Of a stretch of DNA of 64,000 nucleotides, positions 7,923-16,304 are shown in pieces. The notes beneath the pieces are model-generated. The model was not told where the DNA came from. It worked only from the letters and a program-made list of their open reading frames with translations, and searched no databases. Source of the stretch: Ferruginibacter sp. (GTDB taxonomy: Bacteria; Bacteroidota; Bacteroidia; Chitinophagales; Chitinophagaceae); NCBI GenBank assembly GCA_025963635.1, contig JAOQAK010000035.1, positions 1 to 64,000 on the forward strand, written 5' to 3'. Within the stretch, counting starts at the first letter, position 1. Each line of letters starts with the position of its first letter. The position numbers and the translations under genes were made by a program.

Positions 7923-8201
7923 TTATGAAAATGAATTTTTAGCCTCTGTTTTTGCTTTGCCGAATTTCTCCTTGCCTTCTTCGTAGGCATCTTCCGCACC
8001 GGATTTCATGCCTTCGTATTGTTTTGAAATACCATCTACAAGGTCGTTTATTTTATCCTTAACGGTATTTTTAAGGTCTGATCCTTTCCTGGAGATTTTT
8101 CCTCTTGTTTCTGTTCCTTTTTCAGGAGCAAACAACACTCCCAATACAGCACCTGCAGCGGCGCCGATTAATATTCCTGAAAGCAATTTACCTGAGTTCA
8201 T
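7923..8201 (-). CDS. YtxH domain-containing protein
   Basis: This 92-residue protein has an N-terminal Gly/Ala-rich membrane segment ending in the YtxH hallmark (LLSGILIGAAAGAVLGVLFAPEKG). A charged, helical tail follows with Lys-rich stretches (KDKINDLVDGISKQYEGMKSGAEDAYEEGKEK). YtxH proteins are general-stress induced in Firmicutes and widespread in Bacteroidota; their biochemical function is unknown. It is the first gene of the 8201-to-7146 unit. Confidence 0.85.
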   Translation of the reverse strand: MNSGKLLSGILIGAAAGAVLGVLFAPEKGTETRGKISRKGSDLKNTVKDKINDLVDGISKQYEGMKSGAEDAYEEGKEKFGKAKTEAKNSFS

Positions 8202-8303
8202 AGTTGAAAGTTTAATTGTTAATAGATGTTTTAATTCTTTACCTTATATCTCTAAAATGTTGCCAATAGTGTTATTGAATGAATATTTACCGCTGTAATG
8301 TAA

Positions 8304-8365
8304 TAGGGCAGTGTATTTGCCCTACCCGACCAATGAAAACACCATAACAATCATGTTTTCATTGG
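8304..8365. terminator. Two tandem inverted repeats downstream of mlaD
   Basis: The first hairpin is TAGGGCA/TGCCCTA at 8304-8324 with a 7-nt loop. The second has 12-bp perfect arms CCAATGAAAACA/TGTTTTCATTGG at 8330-8365 with a 12-nt spacer. They lie in the 249-bp gap between the end of the mla operon and the YtxH start. They probably end the mla transcript, although neither is followed by a clear T-run on the minus strand. Confidence 0.5.
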
Positions 8366-8450
8366 GAAATTAAATCCACACATGTAGAACAAAAACTGCA
8401 TACGTTTATACCCCTCATTCATTCAAGTCCTAACCTCACGTCTCCACCTG

Positions 8451-9344
8451 CTATTCACCTTTTGTTGTAAGTTTTACGCTGTCAATTACTGGCGGGGTAT
8501 TTTTTCTTTTCGATTCAGCCTGCTTCTTTATTTCAGCTTGCTTTTTTGCCTCCGCCTTTTTCTTTTTCTTAAAATACCCTTTCAGCAGAAAGTTGTGTTG
8601 GGCAGCTTCCATATTCTCACTCAGCCCCTTCGTACCTGACTGTAAATTGGCCATAGTAGAATCAAGCGTTTTTCCGAATTTTTCATCACTCACCAACTTA
8701 GACAAAGCTCCTTTTCCATCATTCATTTTAGTGGTGAACTTGGCAAATTCATTGGAACTGGTTTGGAGGTTGGTAAGTGTACTTTTAAGACTACTTGAAA
8801 ACTGTTCATCTGTAACCAGCTTAGACAGCGCACCATTTCCGTTATTCATTTTATAGCTGAATTCGGCCAGCTGTGCAGAAATTATCCCTGCATTATCAAC
8901 GGTTGTCTTCACACTGCTCATCACATCTTCCATTTCTACTGCCTTCCGCGAAGCGATCTGGTCGTTATCTTTCACCGGTGGCTTTGAAAAAGTACCTGGA
9001 ATAAGGGTCAGCACCTTATCTCCCATCAGCCCATCGGATCCTATACTGGCCGCTGCATCTGATTTAATAAATCGCTGAACATCTTTTTTAATAACAAGCG
9101 TTACCAACACAGCGGTATCATTTACCAACTCTATGTCTTTTACCGTTCCTACGTTGATGCCCGAAAAACGAACATTATTGCCCACTTCGAGGCCGCTCAC
9201 CGTTTTGAACTTTGTTTGTAACTGGAAGGTTGACCCAAACAAATTTTGCTGTTTGCCAACAAAATAGATCGTCACCACAAATAGTGCTAACCCAATCACC
9301 ACAAACATACCCAGTTTCCATGTAAATCCCGATTCATTCTTCAT
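8451..9344 (-). CDS. mlaD: MlaD-type MCE protein (lipid transport substrate-binding)
   Basis: This 297-residue protein has one N-terminal membrane anchor (LGMFVVIGLALFVVTIYFVG). A single MCE domain follows at about residues 40-120 (FKTVSGLEVGNNVRFSGINVGTVKDIEL ... ASIGSDGLMGDKVLTLIPG). The C-terminal helical region has two similar segments of about 45 residues (GNGALSKLVTDEQF and GKGALSKLVSDEKF), and the tail is strongly Lys-rich. MCE proteins form hexameric rings that carry phospholipids between inner and outer membranes with an MlaE/MlaF ABC core. It is the last gene of the E-F-D operon, 19 bp after mlaF. Confidence 0.85.
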   Translation of the reverse strand: MKNESGFTWKLGMFVVIGLALFVVTIYFVGKQQNLFGSTFQLQTKFKTVSGLEVGNNVRFSGINVGTVKDIELVNDTAVLVTLVIKKDVQRFIKSDAAASIGSDGLMGDKVLTLIPGTFSKPPVKDNDQIASRKAVEMEDVMSSVKTTVDNAGIISAQLAEFSYKMNNGNGALSKLVTDEQFSSSLKSTLTNLQTSSNEFAKFTTKMNDGKGALSKLVSDEKFGKTLDSTMANLQSGTKGLSENMEAAQHNFLLKGYFKKKKKAEAKKQAEIKKQAESKRKNTPPVIDSVKLTTKGE

Positions 9345-9363
9345 ATCATTACTTATTTAATTG

Positions 9364-10143
9364 TTAGTTGAAAAAGGAACGAACCCATTCGTCCCCGCTT
9401 TTCTCTAATTCTTCATAGGTGCCTTCAGCAACAATCAACCCTTCTTTTAAAATCACCAGCCGGTCGCCTGTAAGTTTTGCGCAAGCCATATCGTGGGTAA
9501 TAATGATTGACGTTGTTTTATTTTTCTTTTGAATGGCCAATATCAGTTCACTGATTTCCCTGCTGGTGATCGTATCCAACCCGGTGGTAGGCTCATCGTA
9601 AAGGATAATCTCGGGCTTCAAAATAAGGGTACGTGCCAGCCCGATTCGCTTACGCATTCCACCGGATAATTCAGAAGGCATTTTATCAATAGCGTCCGCT
9701 AACCCTACACTATCCAATGCTTCGATGATCGCCTCTTCAACCTCGGTAGGATTTAGTTCTTTGGAATGCCGTTTCAATGGAAACTCCAGGTTTTGTCTTA
9801 CCGTCATGGAGTCATATAAAGCTGCATTTTGGAAAAGAAAGCCAATTCTGAGCCTCACTGCATTGAGCGCATTATTGTCAAGGGTAGTGATATCCGTATC
9901 AAAAACTTTAATCTCTCCCTGGTCCGCTTCAACCAGCCGAACCAGGCATTTAATCAATACGCTCTTGCCCGAGCCCGATTTACCAAGCACCACAAGGTTT
10001 TCGCCTTTTTTAACAGTAAGTTCAACGCCTTTTAATACATCGTTGTTCTTGCCGAAAGATTTATGAAGATTTCCTATGCTTATAACGGTATTCTCCTTTT
10101 TATCCGTAAGCTGTTCCACTGTATTTATTTCTTCAGGTATCAT
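9364..10143 (-). CDS. mlaF: MlaF-type ABC transporter ATP-binding protein
   Basis: This 259-residue ATPase energises lipid transport. It has Walker A GKSGSGKS (near residue 55), Q-loop LFQNAALYDSMTVRQN, signature LSGGMRKRIGLARTL, Walker B ILYDEPTTGLD and switch His in IIITHDMACA. The GMRKR signature variant is typical of MlaF/TtgA-type ATPases rather than of peptide or metal importers. It is located between mlaE and mlaD with short gaps (9 and 19 bp), so co-expression is expected. Confidence 0.9.
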   Translation of the reverse strand: MIPEEINTVEQLTDKKENTVISIGNLHKSFGKNNDVLKGVELTVKKGENLVVLGKSGSGKSVLIKCLVRLVEADQGEIKVFDTDITTLDNNALNAVRLRIGFLFQNAALYDSMTVRQNLEFPLKRHSKELNPTEVEEAIIEALDSVGLADAIDKMPSELSGGMRKRIGLARTLILKPEIILYDEPTTGLDTITSREISELILAIQKKNKTTSIIITHDMACAKLTGDRLVILKEGLIVAEGTYEELEKSGDEWVRSFFN

Positions 10144-10152
10144 TTATACTTT

Positions 10153-10911
10153 TTACATAAAAAGATCTGTTATCTGTACAGCCAGCATATCTATAATGAA
10201 TATGATCAGCGATGCGGCTACCACTGCGGAATTAGCGGCTTTTCCTACACTTTCTGTTCCATTGGCGGCAGTGAAGCCCTTATAGCATCCAATCATTCCA
10301 ATAAAAAAACCAAAGAAAAATGTTTTGATGGTTGCCGGTAAAATATCGATGAAGTCGAGCGAGGCGAGCACCTGCGAAAAATACCGCACGAGATTAACAT
10401 CACTGTGGATATTGATACCGATGTAGCCTCCTAAAATACCAATTCCATCCGCAAAAATAACCAGCAGCGGAACCATCAGTGTAGTAGCAAGTATCCTTGT
10501 AACCACCAGGTATTTATAGGGATTGATAGCGGATACTTCCATGGCGTCTATTTGCTCAGTAACCTTCATCGAGCCGAGCTCAGCACCAATGCCAGAGGAA
10601 ATTTTACCCGCACATATCAGGGCGGTAATTACCGGCGCAATTTCCCTGATCAATGAAAGCGCCACCATCCCAGGCAACCAGGATTCGGCTCCAAACTCAG
10701 CAAGGGTGGGCCTCGATTGAAGTGTAAGCACCAGACCCATAATGAAACCGGTAATACCTACCAACGGGAGCGACTTATAGCCGATTGTATAGCACTGCCT
10801 GATAAACTCCTTTATTTCAAACGGAGGCTTTAAAACTTCTTTGAAAAATCTTGCAGTAAACAGTGTAACATTCCCCGCATCGTTAAAAATACTTTTTAGA
10901 TAAATAACCAA
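10153..10911 (-). CDS. mlaE: MlaE-type ABC transporter permease
   Basis: This 252-residue inner-membrane permease of the MlaE family has an amphipathic N-terminal interface helix. About five transmembrane segments follow, with the conserved cytoplasmic motif GAELGSMKVTEQIDAMEVSAINPYKYLVVTR. With the downstream MlaF and MlaD it forms the lipid ABC transporter that maintains outer-membrane asymmetry. The start is TTG at 10911: an in-frame TAA lies six codons upstream and no ATG occurs before the first membrane helix, so TTG is the only NTG choice. Confidence 0.85.
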   Translation of the reverse strand: MVIYLKSIFNDAGNVTLFTARFFKEVLKPPFEIKEFIRQCYTIGYKSLPLVGITGFIMGLVLTLQSRPTLAEFGAESWLPGMVALSLIREIAPVITALICAGKISSGIGAELGSMKVTEQIDAMEVSAINPYKYLVVTRILATTLMVPLLVIFADGIGILGGYIGINIHSDVNLVRYFSQVLASLDFIDILPATIKTFFFGFFIGMIGCYKGFTAANGTESVGKAANSAVVAASLIIFIIDMLAVQITDLFM

Positions 10912-10962
10912 AATCGTGTGCTTTTTTTATGTCTAATGAATTATTATAATAGTCTGTAAAAT

Positions 10963-11178
10963 TCAGTAATGATTTTCGCCGGTATCCTGCTCCGCACAGG
11001 CATCTTTTTTTATCTCACCGGCTTTCTTTATTTCCAGATCATCACCCAATAGTTTGTCATCTACCCCAATCGTTTCCCGGTCGCTCCCAGTCTTTTTCAT
11101 CTTTTTACCTTTATTCGGCGTACCGGTTACTTTTCCATTCCCTTTAAGAGAATTACTTTTGTTGGCTTTGTCCTTCAT
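10963..11178 (-). CDS. Small charged protein, unknown
   Basis: This 71-residue protein is very hydrophilic and Lys/Gly/Asp-rich (KANKSNSLKGNGKVTG, KGKKMKKTGSDRE) with one Cys near the C-terminus and no hydrophobic segment. It is probably disordered. No family is recognised. It lies upstream of mlaE on the same strand with a 51-bp gap. It could be a small stress protein like others nearby, but nothing in the sequence proves that it is expressed. Confidence 0.5.
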   Translation of the reverse strand: MKDKANKSNSLKGNGKVTGTPNKGKKMKKTGSDRETIGVDDKLLGDDLEIKKAGEIKKDACAEQDTGENHY

Positions 11179-11343
11179 AACAAATTCATCAGTTTAAACC
11201 TCTATTGTACTGTTGATAATATTTACTCTTTGGAGTGATTTATATACTTTACCAGGCTGGTAAGGAAAGCTGTGGTACCGTATCGTATTTTTAGCGAATC
11301 ATTCCCTCGCTTCGGGATGTAATGATATTGGTTGTTGTATATT

Positions 11344-11853
11344 TCAGTTAAGAAAGCGCAAAGAATTTAAAAACCGTATCCGCATAAATGCAGATTTAAT
11401 GCCCAGCATTTGGTATTGCATCATGTTTTTCAACAATGCGTTGGGAAAAAAATCATTTAAAACATCTTCATATAATTCAGAAAAAAACGCCTCACTTTTT
11501 TCACAGATGGTTAATAATTCTTTCCCTTTTTCTTTTGGTGCTTCATGTACGCTTTTGTCTATGAGTTCCTCTTCCAGGTTAAATATCCCCGGAGCAGGAG
11601 GAATAATGGCGAGGCTTCTTAGCTGGGCATTTAATTCGCTGGCGTACTGGTTGCTTTCTATTGCCACGGCACACAAAGCATTTCTTAAATTTTCATTGTC
11701 TATCTCATCAGCAATCATTTCCAGTTCTCCTGGCAATTGAGTTAAGAAAGAAAGCAGTGTACAGAGCTTATCCTCCGCCTGCTTGCATAATCTTTCCATG
11801 GCTTGGACAGTTTTACAATCGTTAAAAAACACTTCATTGAAACAGCTAATCAT
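11344..11853 (-). CDS. Predicted helical-bundle protein, unknown
   Basis: This 169-residue, almost wholly alpha-helical protein has heptad-like stretches (AMERLCKQAEDKLCTLLSFLTQLPGELEMIADEI, ALCAVAIESNQYASELNAQLRSL). Its shape and its stress-gene setting recall the ferritin-like PA2169/DUF2383 proteins, but no metal-ligand Glu/His pattern was identified, so this is only a possibility. It is a single gene, with intergenic DNA on both sides (165 bp and 234 bp). Confidence 0.55.
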   Translation of the reverse strand: MISCFNEVFFNDCKTVQAMERLCKQAEDKLCTLLSFLTQLPGELEMIADEIDNENLRNALCAVAIESNQYASELNAQLRSLAIIPPAPGIFNLEEELIDKSVHEAPKEKGKELLTICEKSEAFFSELYEDVLNDFFPNALLKNMMQYQMLGIKSAFMRIRFLNSLRFLN

Positions 11854-12087
11854 TTATACCGGGATCCGCAATTGCACTGCACATACCGTTAGTTGCAGTG
11901 CAGAACCATAAGGTCAATATATGTACCACGAATTAAAAGCTTTCACCAGTATGCAAATAAGACGTCTTTAAAACAAGATCCGATTGCATGAGTAAATAAT
12001 TCTACAGCTCTTGTTAGGTTCTATTATAGACTGGCGCAAAATGATCCATAGTTACAGACGGCATTTGCAAGTGCTTGCAGGGTGTCT

Positions 12088-13233
12088 TTAATTCAATGTG
12101 GGAGGTTTCATGGGGGCTGCAGGTTTCAACTTATTGCTGATTTTACCCAGCTTCATGTAAAATTTACTTTTGTTAGCCCCTGTAATCTCATCTCCCAGCA
12201 GCATTCCCCAATGCTTCAGGTCATCGACCCTATCAAAAATTACTTTTAAAATGGCAATTGCCGGTATTGATAAAAACATGCCTGATATCCCCGCCAGCGC
12301 TCCGCCAACCAATACTCCCAATATAGTTATCAGTGCATTGATTTTTACTTTTGAACTTACTACCCTCGGCATTATGATATTATTGTCTATAAACTGAACT
12401 ACCGTGAGAATGGCTAATACTCCGAGTATATCCGTGATCTCGGTGGAATTGGTAAGCGTGATCAGCATACAAAACACTGAAGCAATCAACATCCCGATAT
12501 ATGGGATCATATTTAAAATAGCAGCCAATACCCCCAGGAAAATCGCATACTGAATTCCCAGCAACATAAATCCGGCTGAATTAATTGCAGCGACAATACC
12601 CATTTCTATGATCAGGCCCACCATATAGCCCTGCACAATAGAACGTGATTCCCGCAATACCTCCATTACCCTACCTTCGTGCTCCTCTTTAAAACTGCCT
12701 ACAAAAAACTTTTTAATCATATCCCTGTAGTACAATAATAAAAAAGTGTACACTGGTAATAATATCAACATCATCAATGCCTGGGTTACTGAAATAAAGG
12801 TATCTCCCAACATACCGGAGCCTGAACTCTTTATCTTATCAGTGGCATTTTCAATGATATCACTCTGCTGTGTACGGGTTAAATGGAACTGCTCGGAGGC
12901 CCACCCCTGTACAGTTTTCCAGTGATTGGCCAGGTGTTGCTTTATAGATGGGAGATCTTTTAGAAAGCCAGATACCTGCCAGGATAAAAAATAGATAATA
13001 CCACCCAGGAAGAGTAAAGCAAACAAAATTCCGATGATATTCGCGAGTGCTCTTGGCACTTTTTTTCTCTCGAGAAAATTTGTAACTGGAAGTAACAATA
13101 TGGCCAGCAAAATTGAAAAGGCCAACGGTACGATAATATCCTGCCCGATGAACACGGCAAAACAAATTAGGGTAAGACTAATTAATGTAAGACTTAGCCG
13201 CTGATAAAAGGGGGCAGACCTGGTTTTAAGCAT
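12088..13233 (-). CDS. AI-2E family transporter (UPF0118 permease)
   Basis: This 381-residue membrane protein has the family layout. There are two N-terminal helices (SLTLISLTLICFAVFIGQDI, PLAFSILLAILLLPV) and a third before a large soluble segment (DLPSIKQHLANHWKTVQGWASEQ). A block of helices follows that includes QYAIFLGVLAAILNMIPYIG and the hallmark FIDNNIIMPRVVSSKVKINAL. Members export autoinducer-2 (TqsA) or act as Na+/H+ antiporters; which applies here is unknown. The gene is surrounded by stress-type small genes on the same strand. Confidence 0.85.
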   Translation of the reverse strand: MLKTRSAPFYQRLSLTLISLTLICFAVFIGQDIIVPLAFSILLAILLLPVTNFLERKKVPRALANIIGILFALLFLGGIIYFLSWQVSGFLKDLPSIKQHLANHWKTVQGWASEQFHLTRTQQSDIIENATDKIKSSGSGMLGDTFISVTQALMMLILLPVYTFLLLYYRDMIKKFFVGSFKEEHEGRVMEVLRESRSIVQGYMVGLIIEMGIVAAINSAGFMLLGIQYAIFLGVLAAILNMIPYIGMLIASVFCMLITLTNSTEITDILGVLAILTVVQFIDNNIIMPRVVSSKVKINALITILGVLVGGALAGISGMFLSIPAIAILKVIFDRVDDLKHWGMLLGDEITGANKSKFYMKLGKISNKLKPAAPMKPPTLN

Positions 13234-13342
13234 CTATTTATAAGTAAAATGCCACCATCAGCACCGTATTGCTACAGGAGATGGTGACAATGAATCAGTG
13301 TAAGTGTAAGCTGTTTAATATTTTTATTCTGAATGGGGAAAG

Positions 13343-13382
13343 GGTGAAAGGTCAATAACAACGTTGCCATTGACCATTCACC
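13343..13382. terminator. Inverted repeat between AI-2E gene and CsbD gene
   Basis: GGTGAAAGGTCAAT and ATTGACCATTCACC pair over 14 bp with one mismatch around a 12-nt loop. The hairpin is downstream of the csbD-like gene on the minus strand and could end its transcript. The wording (ggtgaatggtcaat) is also a phrase that recurs in Bacteroidota intergenic repeats. Confidence 0.45.
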
Positions 13383-13418
13383 ATTTCCTAGATAATCGCG
13401 ATTTACGGATCATGTGAG

Positions 13419-13610
13419 TTAAAGCCTTTCTATCCAGTCCTTAACTTCCTGTTTTGTTTTTCCAATCTTCTTTTGCAGGCGGCCAAGCAACTCGTCGTCT
13501 TTACCCTCTTCGTACACCAGATCATCATCTGTTAGATCGGCATACTCCTGTTTGGCTTTGCCCTTTACTTCATTCCAATTTCCTTTAAGATTCAATTTCC
13601 AACTTTCCAT
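13419..13610 (-). CDS. CsbD family stress protein
   Basis: This 63-residue protein has the complete CsbD signature: [28 protein letters not shown] followed by [25 protein letters not shown]. CsbD-like proteins are small, hydrophilic and general-stress induced (sigma-B regulated in Bacillus); their molecular role is unknown. The gene is directly upstream of the AI-2E transporter and downstream of a tiny membrane protein gene on the same strand. Confidence 0.9.
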   Translation of the reverse strand: MESWKLNLKGNWNEVKGKAKQEYADLTDDDLVYEEGKDDELLGRLQKKIGKTKQEVKDWIERL

Positions 13611-13649
13611 GACTGTAAATTTTGTCGTTTAAAATATCCATACCGGTAA

Positions 13650-13799
13650 TCAGGCTGTTCTTCTTATTACTTTCAACAAAAAGGCGATGATAGCAATTAC
13701 CAGCAGGAGGTGAATCAGCCCTCCGGCATGATAACCTAAAAAGCCAATTGCCCAGATGATTACCAAAATAACGGCGACTACATACAATAGATTTCCCAT
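13650..13799 (-). CDS. Lmo0937-type tiny membrane protein
   Basis: This 49-residue ORF begins MGNLLYVVAVILVIIWAIGF and continues through LGYHAGGLIHLLLVIAIIAFLLKVIRRTA. It consists of two transmembrane helices with a Gly-His-Gly turn, the hallmark of the Lmo0937 / DUF5670 family of stress-associated membrane peptides, which often lies next to csbD. Here csbD begins 39 bp downstream on the same strand, so the two are probably co-transcribed. The function is unknown. Confidence 0.85.
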   Translation of the reverse strand: MGNLLYVVAVILVIIWAIGFLGYHAGGLIHLLLVIAIIAFLLKVIRRTA

Positions 13800-14068
13800 T
13801 TTTTTTATTTTTAGTTTTATGAATGAAATGACTTAGATTTTATTAACAAAACCTTGCCAATTATTATCTTGCCCTTTTTATAGTTTATTTTTACTTACTG
13901 TATTATATATATCAATTAAATGTGGTAAGTTCAAAAGCGATTGAGTAATTAATTCTACAAAGTGGGCGGAATCTTAATATATTTTTTCACATAAACCGTA
14001 ACAAGTCAACCTCGGCATACCAGGTTGATGGGTAAGGTGCAATAATTTCACTCTTAATAAAAGCACAC

Positions 14069-14965
14069 ATGGATTTTATAGATTATTACCAGATATTGGG
14101 TGTTAGTAAAACGGCCAGCGACGAAGAAATAAAAAAAGCCTACAGGAAACTGGCCAGGAAACTTCATCCTGATCTAAACCCAAATGATAAGGAAGCAAAT
14201 AAAAAGTTCCAGCAGTTGAATGAAGCGAATGAGGTGTTAAGCGATCCGGAAAAAAGAAAAAAATATGATCAGTATGGAAAAGACTGGCAACATTCTGAAC
14301 AGTTTGAACATGCGAGGCAATCCGGACGGCGATCTGCACATACAGGAGGCCAGGAGTTTTCAGGCGATTTCGATGATGGAGATTTTTCAGATTTTTTCTC
14401 CTCCCTGTTTGGGGGAGGTGGCGCAGGCAGCAGCAGGCGAAGTCAAACTAAATTCAGGGGGCAGGATTACAACAGCGAGCTAAGACTTTCTTTACAGGAT
14501 GCATACACTACTCACCAGCAAATGCTGAATGTGAATAATAAGAATGTTCGTATTACCATTCCTGCCGGAGTGGAAAACGGCCAGGTAATAAAACTCAAAG
14601 GATTTGGAGCTCCGGGGATCAATGGTGGGCCTAATGGCGATCTGTACATTACATTTTCCATCGATAACGATCCAAGATATAAGCGTTCGGGAAACGACTT
14701 GTACATCACTGAATCAATTGACCTTTACACCGCGGTGTTGGGTGGAGAAATAACCGTTGAAACAATGAGCGGAAAAATAAAGCTGAAAGTGCATCCTGAA
14801 ACACAAAACGGAACCCGCACACGGTTAAAAGGTAAAGGCTTCCCGATTTATAAAAAGGAAGGGGAATTCGGCGATTTGTATGTTACTTATAATGTTAAAA
14901 TACCCACTCACTTAACGGAAAAACAAAAAGCATTGTTCAGGGAATTAGCTTCTTCCAAGGATTAA
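14069..14965 (+). CDS. cbpA: CbpA-type J-domain co-chaperone
   Basis: This 298-residue DnaJ homologue has a J-domain at residues 4-68 with the HPD triad ([10 protein letters not shown]) that stimulates DnaK ATPase. A Gly/Ser/Phe-rich linker ([16 protein letters not shown]) and two substrate-binding C-terminal domains follow. The Cys-rich zinc finger of DnaJ is absent, so it is the CbpA (class B) type. CbpA acts as a co-chaperone and binds curved DNA in enteric bacteria. The next gene, 11 bp downstream, encodes the cognate modulator CbpM, which confirms the assignment. The pair is transcribed opposite to the stress genes on its left. Confidence 0.93.
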   Translation: MDFIDYYQILGVSKTASDEEIKKAYRKLARKLHPDLNPNDKEANKKFQQLNEANEVLSDPEKRKKYDQYGKDWQHSEQFEHARQSGRRSAHTGGQEFSGDFDDGDFSDFFSSLFGGGGAGSSRRSQTKFRGQDYNSELRLSLQDAYTTHQQMLNVNNKNVRITIPAGVENGQVIKLKGFGAPGINGGPNGDLYITFSIDNDPRYKRSGNDLYITESIDLYTAVLGGEITVETMSGKIKLKVHPETQNGTRTRLKGKGFPIYKKEGEFGDLYVTYNVKIPTHLTEKQKALFRELASSKD

Positions 14966-14976
14966 AACATTTTTGT

Positions 14977-15270
14977 ATGCAAACAGAACAACTGATACAG
15001 GTAGATACATTTTGTATTTGGCATGGTGTGGAGTTTTCATTCATCAATACCCTGCATGAGTACGGTTTAATTCATATTACCACAAAAGATAACACTGCAT
15101 TTATACCCGAAAGCCATTTGCAGCACGTAGAAAGGCTGGTTAGATTGCACAACGATTTGCAAATTAATATGGAGGGGGTGGAAGTAGTTACCTATTTACT
15201 AGAACAGCTTAAGAAACAGCAGGAAGAAATTACCACCTTGCAAAACAAACTACGGTTTTATGAAACCTGA
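14977..15270 (+). CDS. cbpM: Chaperone modulator CbpM
   Basis: This 97-residue MerR-like protein has the CbpM pattern (IQVDTFCIWHGVEFSFINTLHEYGLI...FIPESHLQHVERLVRLHNDLQINMEGVEVVTYLLEQL) and a C-terminal coiled coil (KKQQEEITTLQNKLRF). CbpM binds the J-domain of CbpA and inhibits it. It lies 11 bp after cbpA in the same direction, forming a two-gene operon. Confidence 0.88.
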   Translation: MQTEQLIQVDTFCIWHGVEFSFINTLHEYGLIHITTKDNTAFIPESHLQHVERLVRLHNDLQINMEGVEVVTYLLEQLKKQQEEITTLQNKLRFYET

Positions 15271-15343
15271 TGAGGGCATTTTCTTTGCAGATTATCCTGC
15301 ACTGGCCGGCAGGTAACCCACCATGCAAATGAACGGACTTTTA

Positions 15344-15769
15344 CTAGTTTATGATATCCTGTTGTTGAGCCGGCGCTGATTTTTTGTTATCATTTTCCTC
15401 CAATATCTCCTCTTCAAACTGGCTTCTTATTCTTATAATTTTTACATTCTGCCTGATCAGTGCAAACAGGCTCATATAAATATTCGCTATCCACACAAGC
15501 GCAAAACCAGAGATAATATATCCTCTCCAATCATCGGCCATTAGCTTGAACTGTGTAAGAAAAAGCAGCACAACGGTTACATAATGACTAAAACAATATT
15601 CGCATGTAAAAAGATAGAAGAACTTCCTTTGCAATAAGGTTCTGCATTGCTGGCTCTGCTTCAGACAATATTCCCTCGGTTCTCTAAACACTTCTTCATG
15701 GGTTACGGTCCACGAAATACATGCAATGCCCAGGGGAATGATAAAAAGCCATTTTATATCTGTATCCAT
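15344..15769 (-). CDS. Uncharacterised membrane protein with CxxC
   Basis: This 141-residue protein has three hydrophobic helices: near residues 7-22, at about 55-75 containing FTCEYCFSHYVTVVLLFL, and 85-110. The tail is charged and soluble (FEEEILEENDNKKSAP). The intramembrane Cys-x-x-Cys followed by an aromatic/His pair resembles DUF1360 (YjcA-like) proteins, but the match is not firm. It is convergent with cbpM; the gap is 73 bp. Confidence 0.6.
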   Translation of the reverse strand: MDTDIKWLFIIPLGIACISWTVTHEEVFREPREYCLKQSQQCRTLLQRKFFYLFTCEYCFSHYVTVVLLFLTQFKLMADDWRGYIISGFALVWIANIYMSLFALIRQNVKIIRIRSQFEEEILEENDNKKSAPAQQQDIIN

Positions 15770-15941
15770 AAAAGAATTGATTCATTAATGTTCAGCCTGC
15801 TGTATTAAAAAGACTGCTCAGCCTATCTACGAATTTATAAAAATAAGAATAAATAACTATTTTATAAATATGTTTACCGACTCAGAAAGATATGGATAAG
15901 ATACGATGAAAATTCTTCTACAGCTTTGGTACAGAGCTATT

Positions 15942-16304
15942 TTAAACCGGTATAAACTTCATTGAAATAGAATTCACGCAGTGTCTTGTATTTTTTGACG
16001 TAAGCCGCTCTCCTGTAAAAACATGTCCGAGATGTCCCCCGCAATTAGCACAAATAATCTCCGTTCTCTGTCCATCGGCATCCGCCAAATGCTTGACTGC
16101 TCCCGGTATCTCATCATCAAAACTGGGCCAGCCACAGTGAGCATCAAATTTGTCTTTGGAAAGATACAGCGGTGCATTGCATCTTCTGCAAACATAGGTA
16201 CCCTCGGCTTTATTATGTGTGTATTCACCTGTAAAGGGCCTTTCGGTTCCTTTATGAATAATCACCTGTTCTTCTTCCCTGGTTAATTTATTATATTCCA
16301 TCAT
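15942..16304 (-). CDS. msrB: Peptide-methionine (R)-S-oxide reductase
   Basis: This 120-residue MsrB reduces methionine-R-sulfoxide in oxidised proteins. Two zinc-binding CxxC pairs are visible ([21 protein letters not shown]). Also present are the substrate motif [11 protein letters not shown] and the catalytic Cys in NTRHCVNS near the C-terminus. Cys in the HCGWPSF motif may serve as resolving residue. Length is at the short end of the family, as usual for stand-alone MsrB. The start is one of two adjacent ATG codons at 16304/16301. It fits with the stress context to its left. Confidence 0.9.
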   Translation of the reverse strand: MMEYNKLTREEEQVIIHKGTERPFTGEYTHNKAEGTYVCRRCNAPLYLSKDKFDAHCGWPSFDDEIPGAVKHLADADGQRTEIICANCGGHLGHVFTGERLTSKNTRHCVNSISMKFIPV

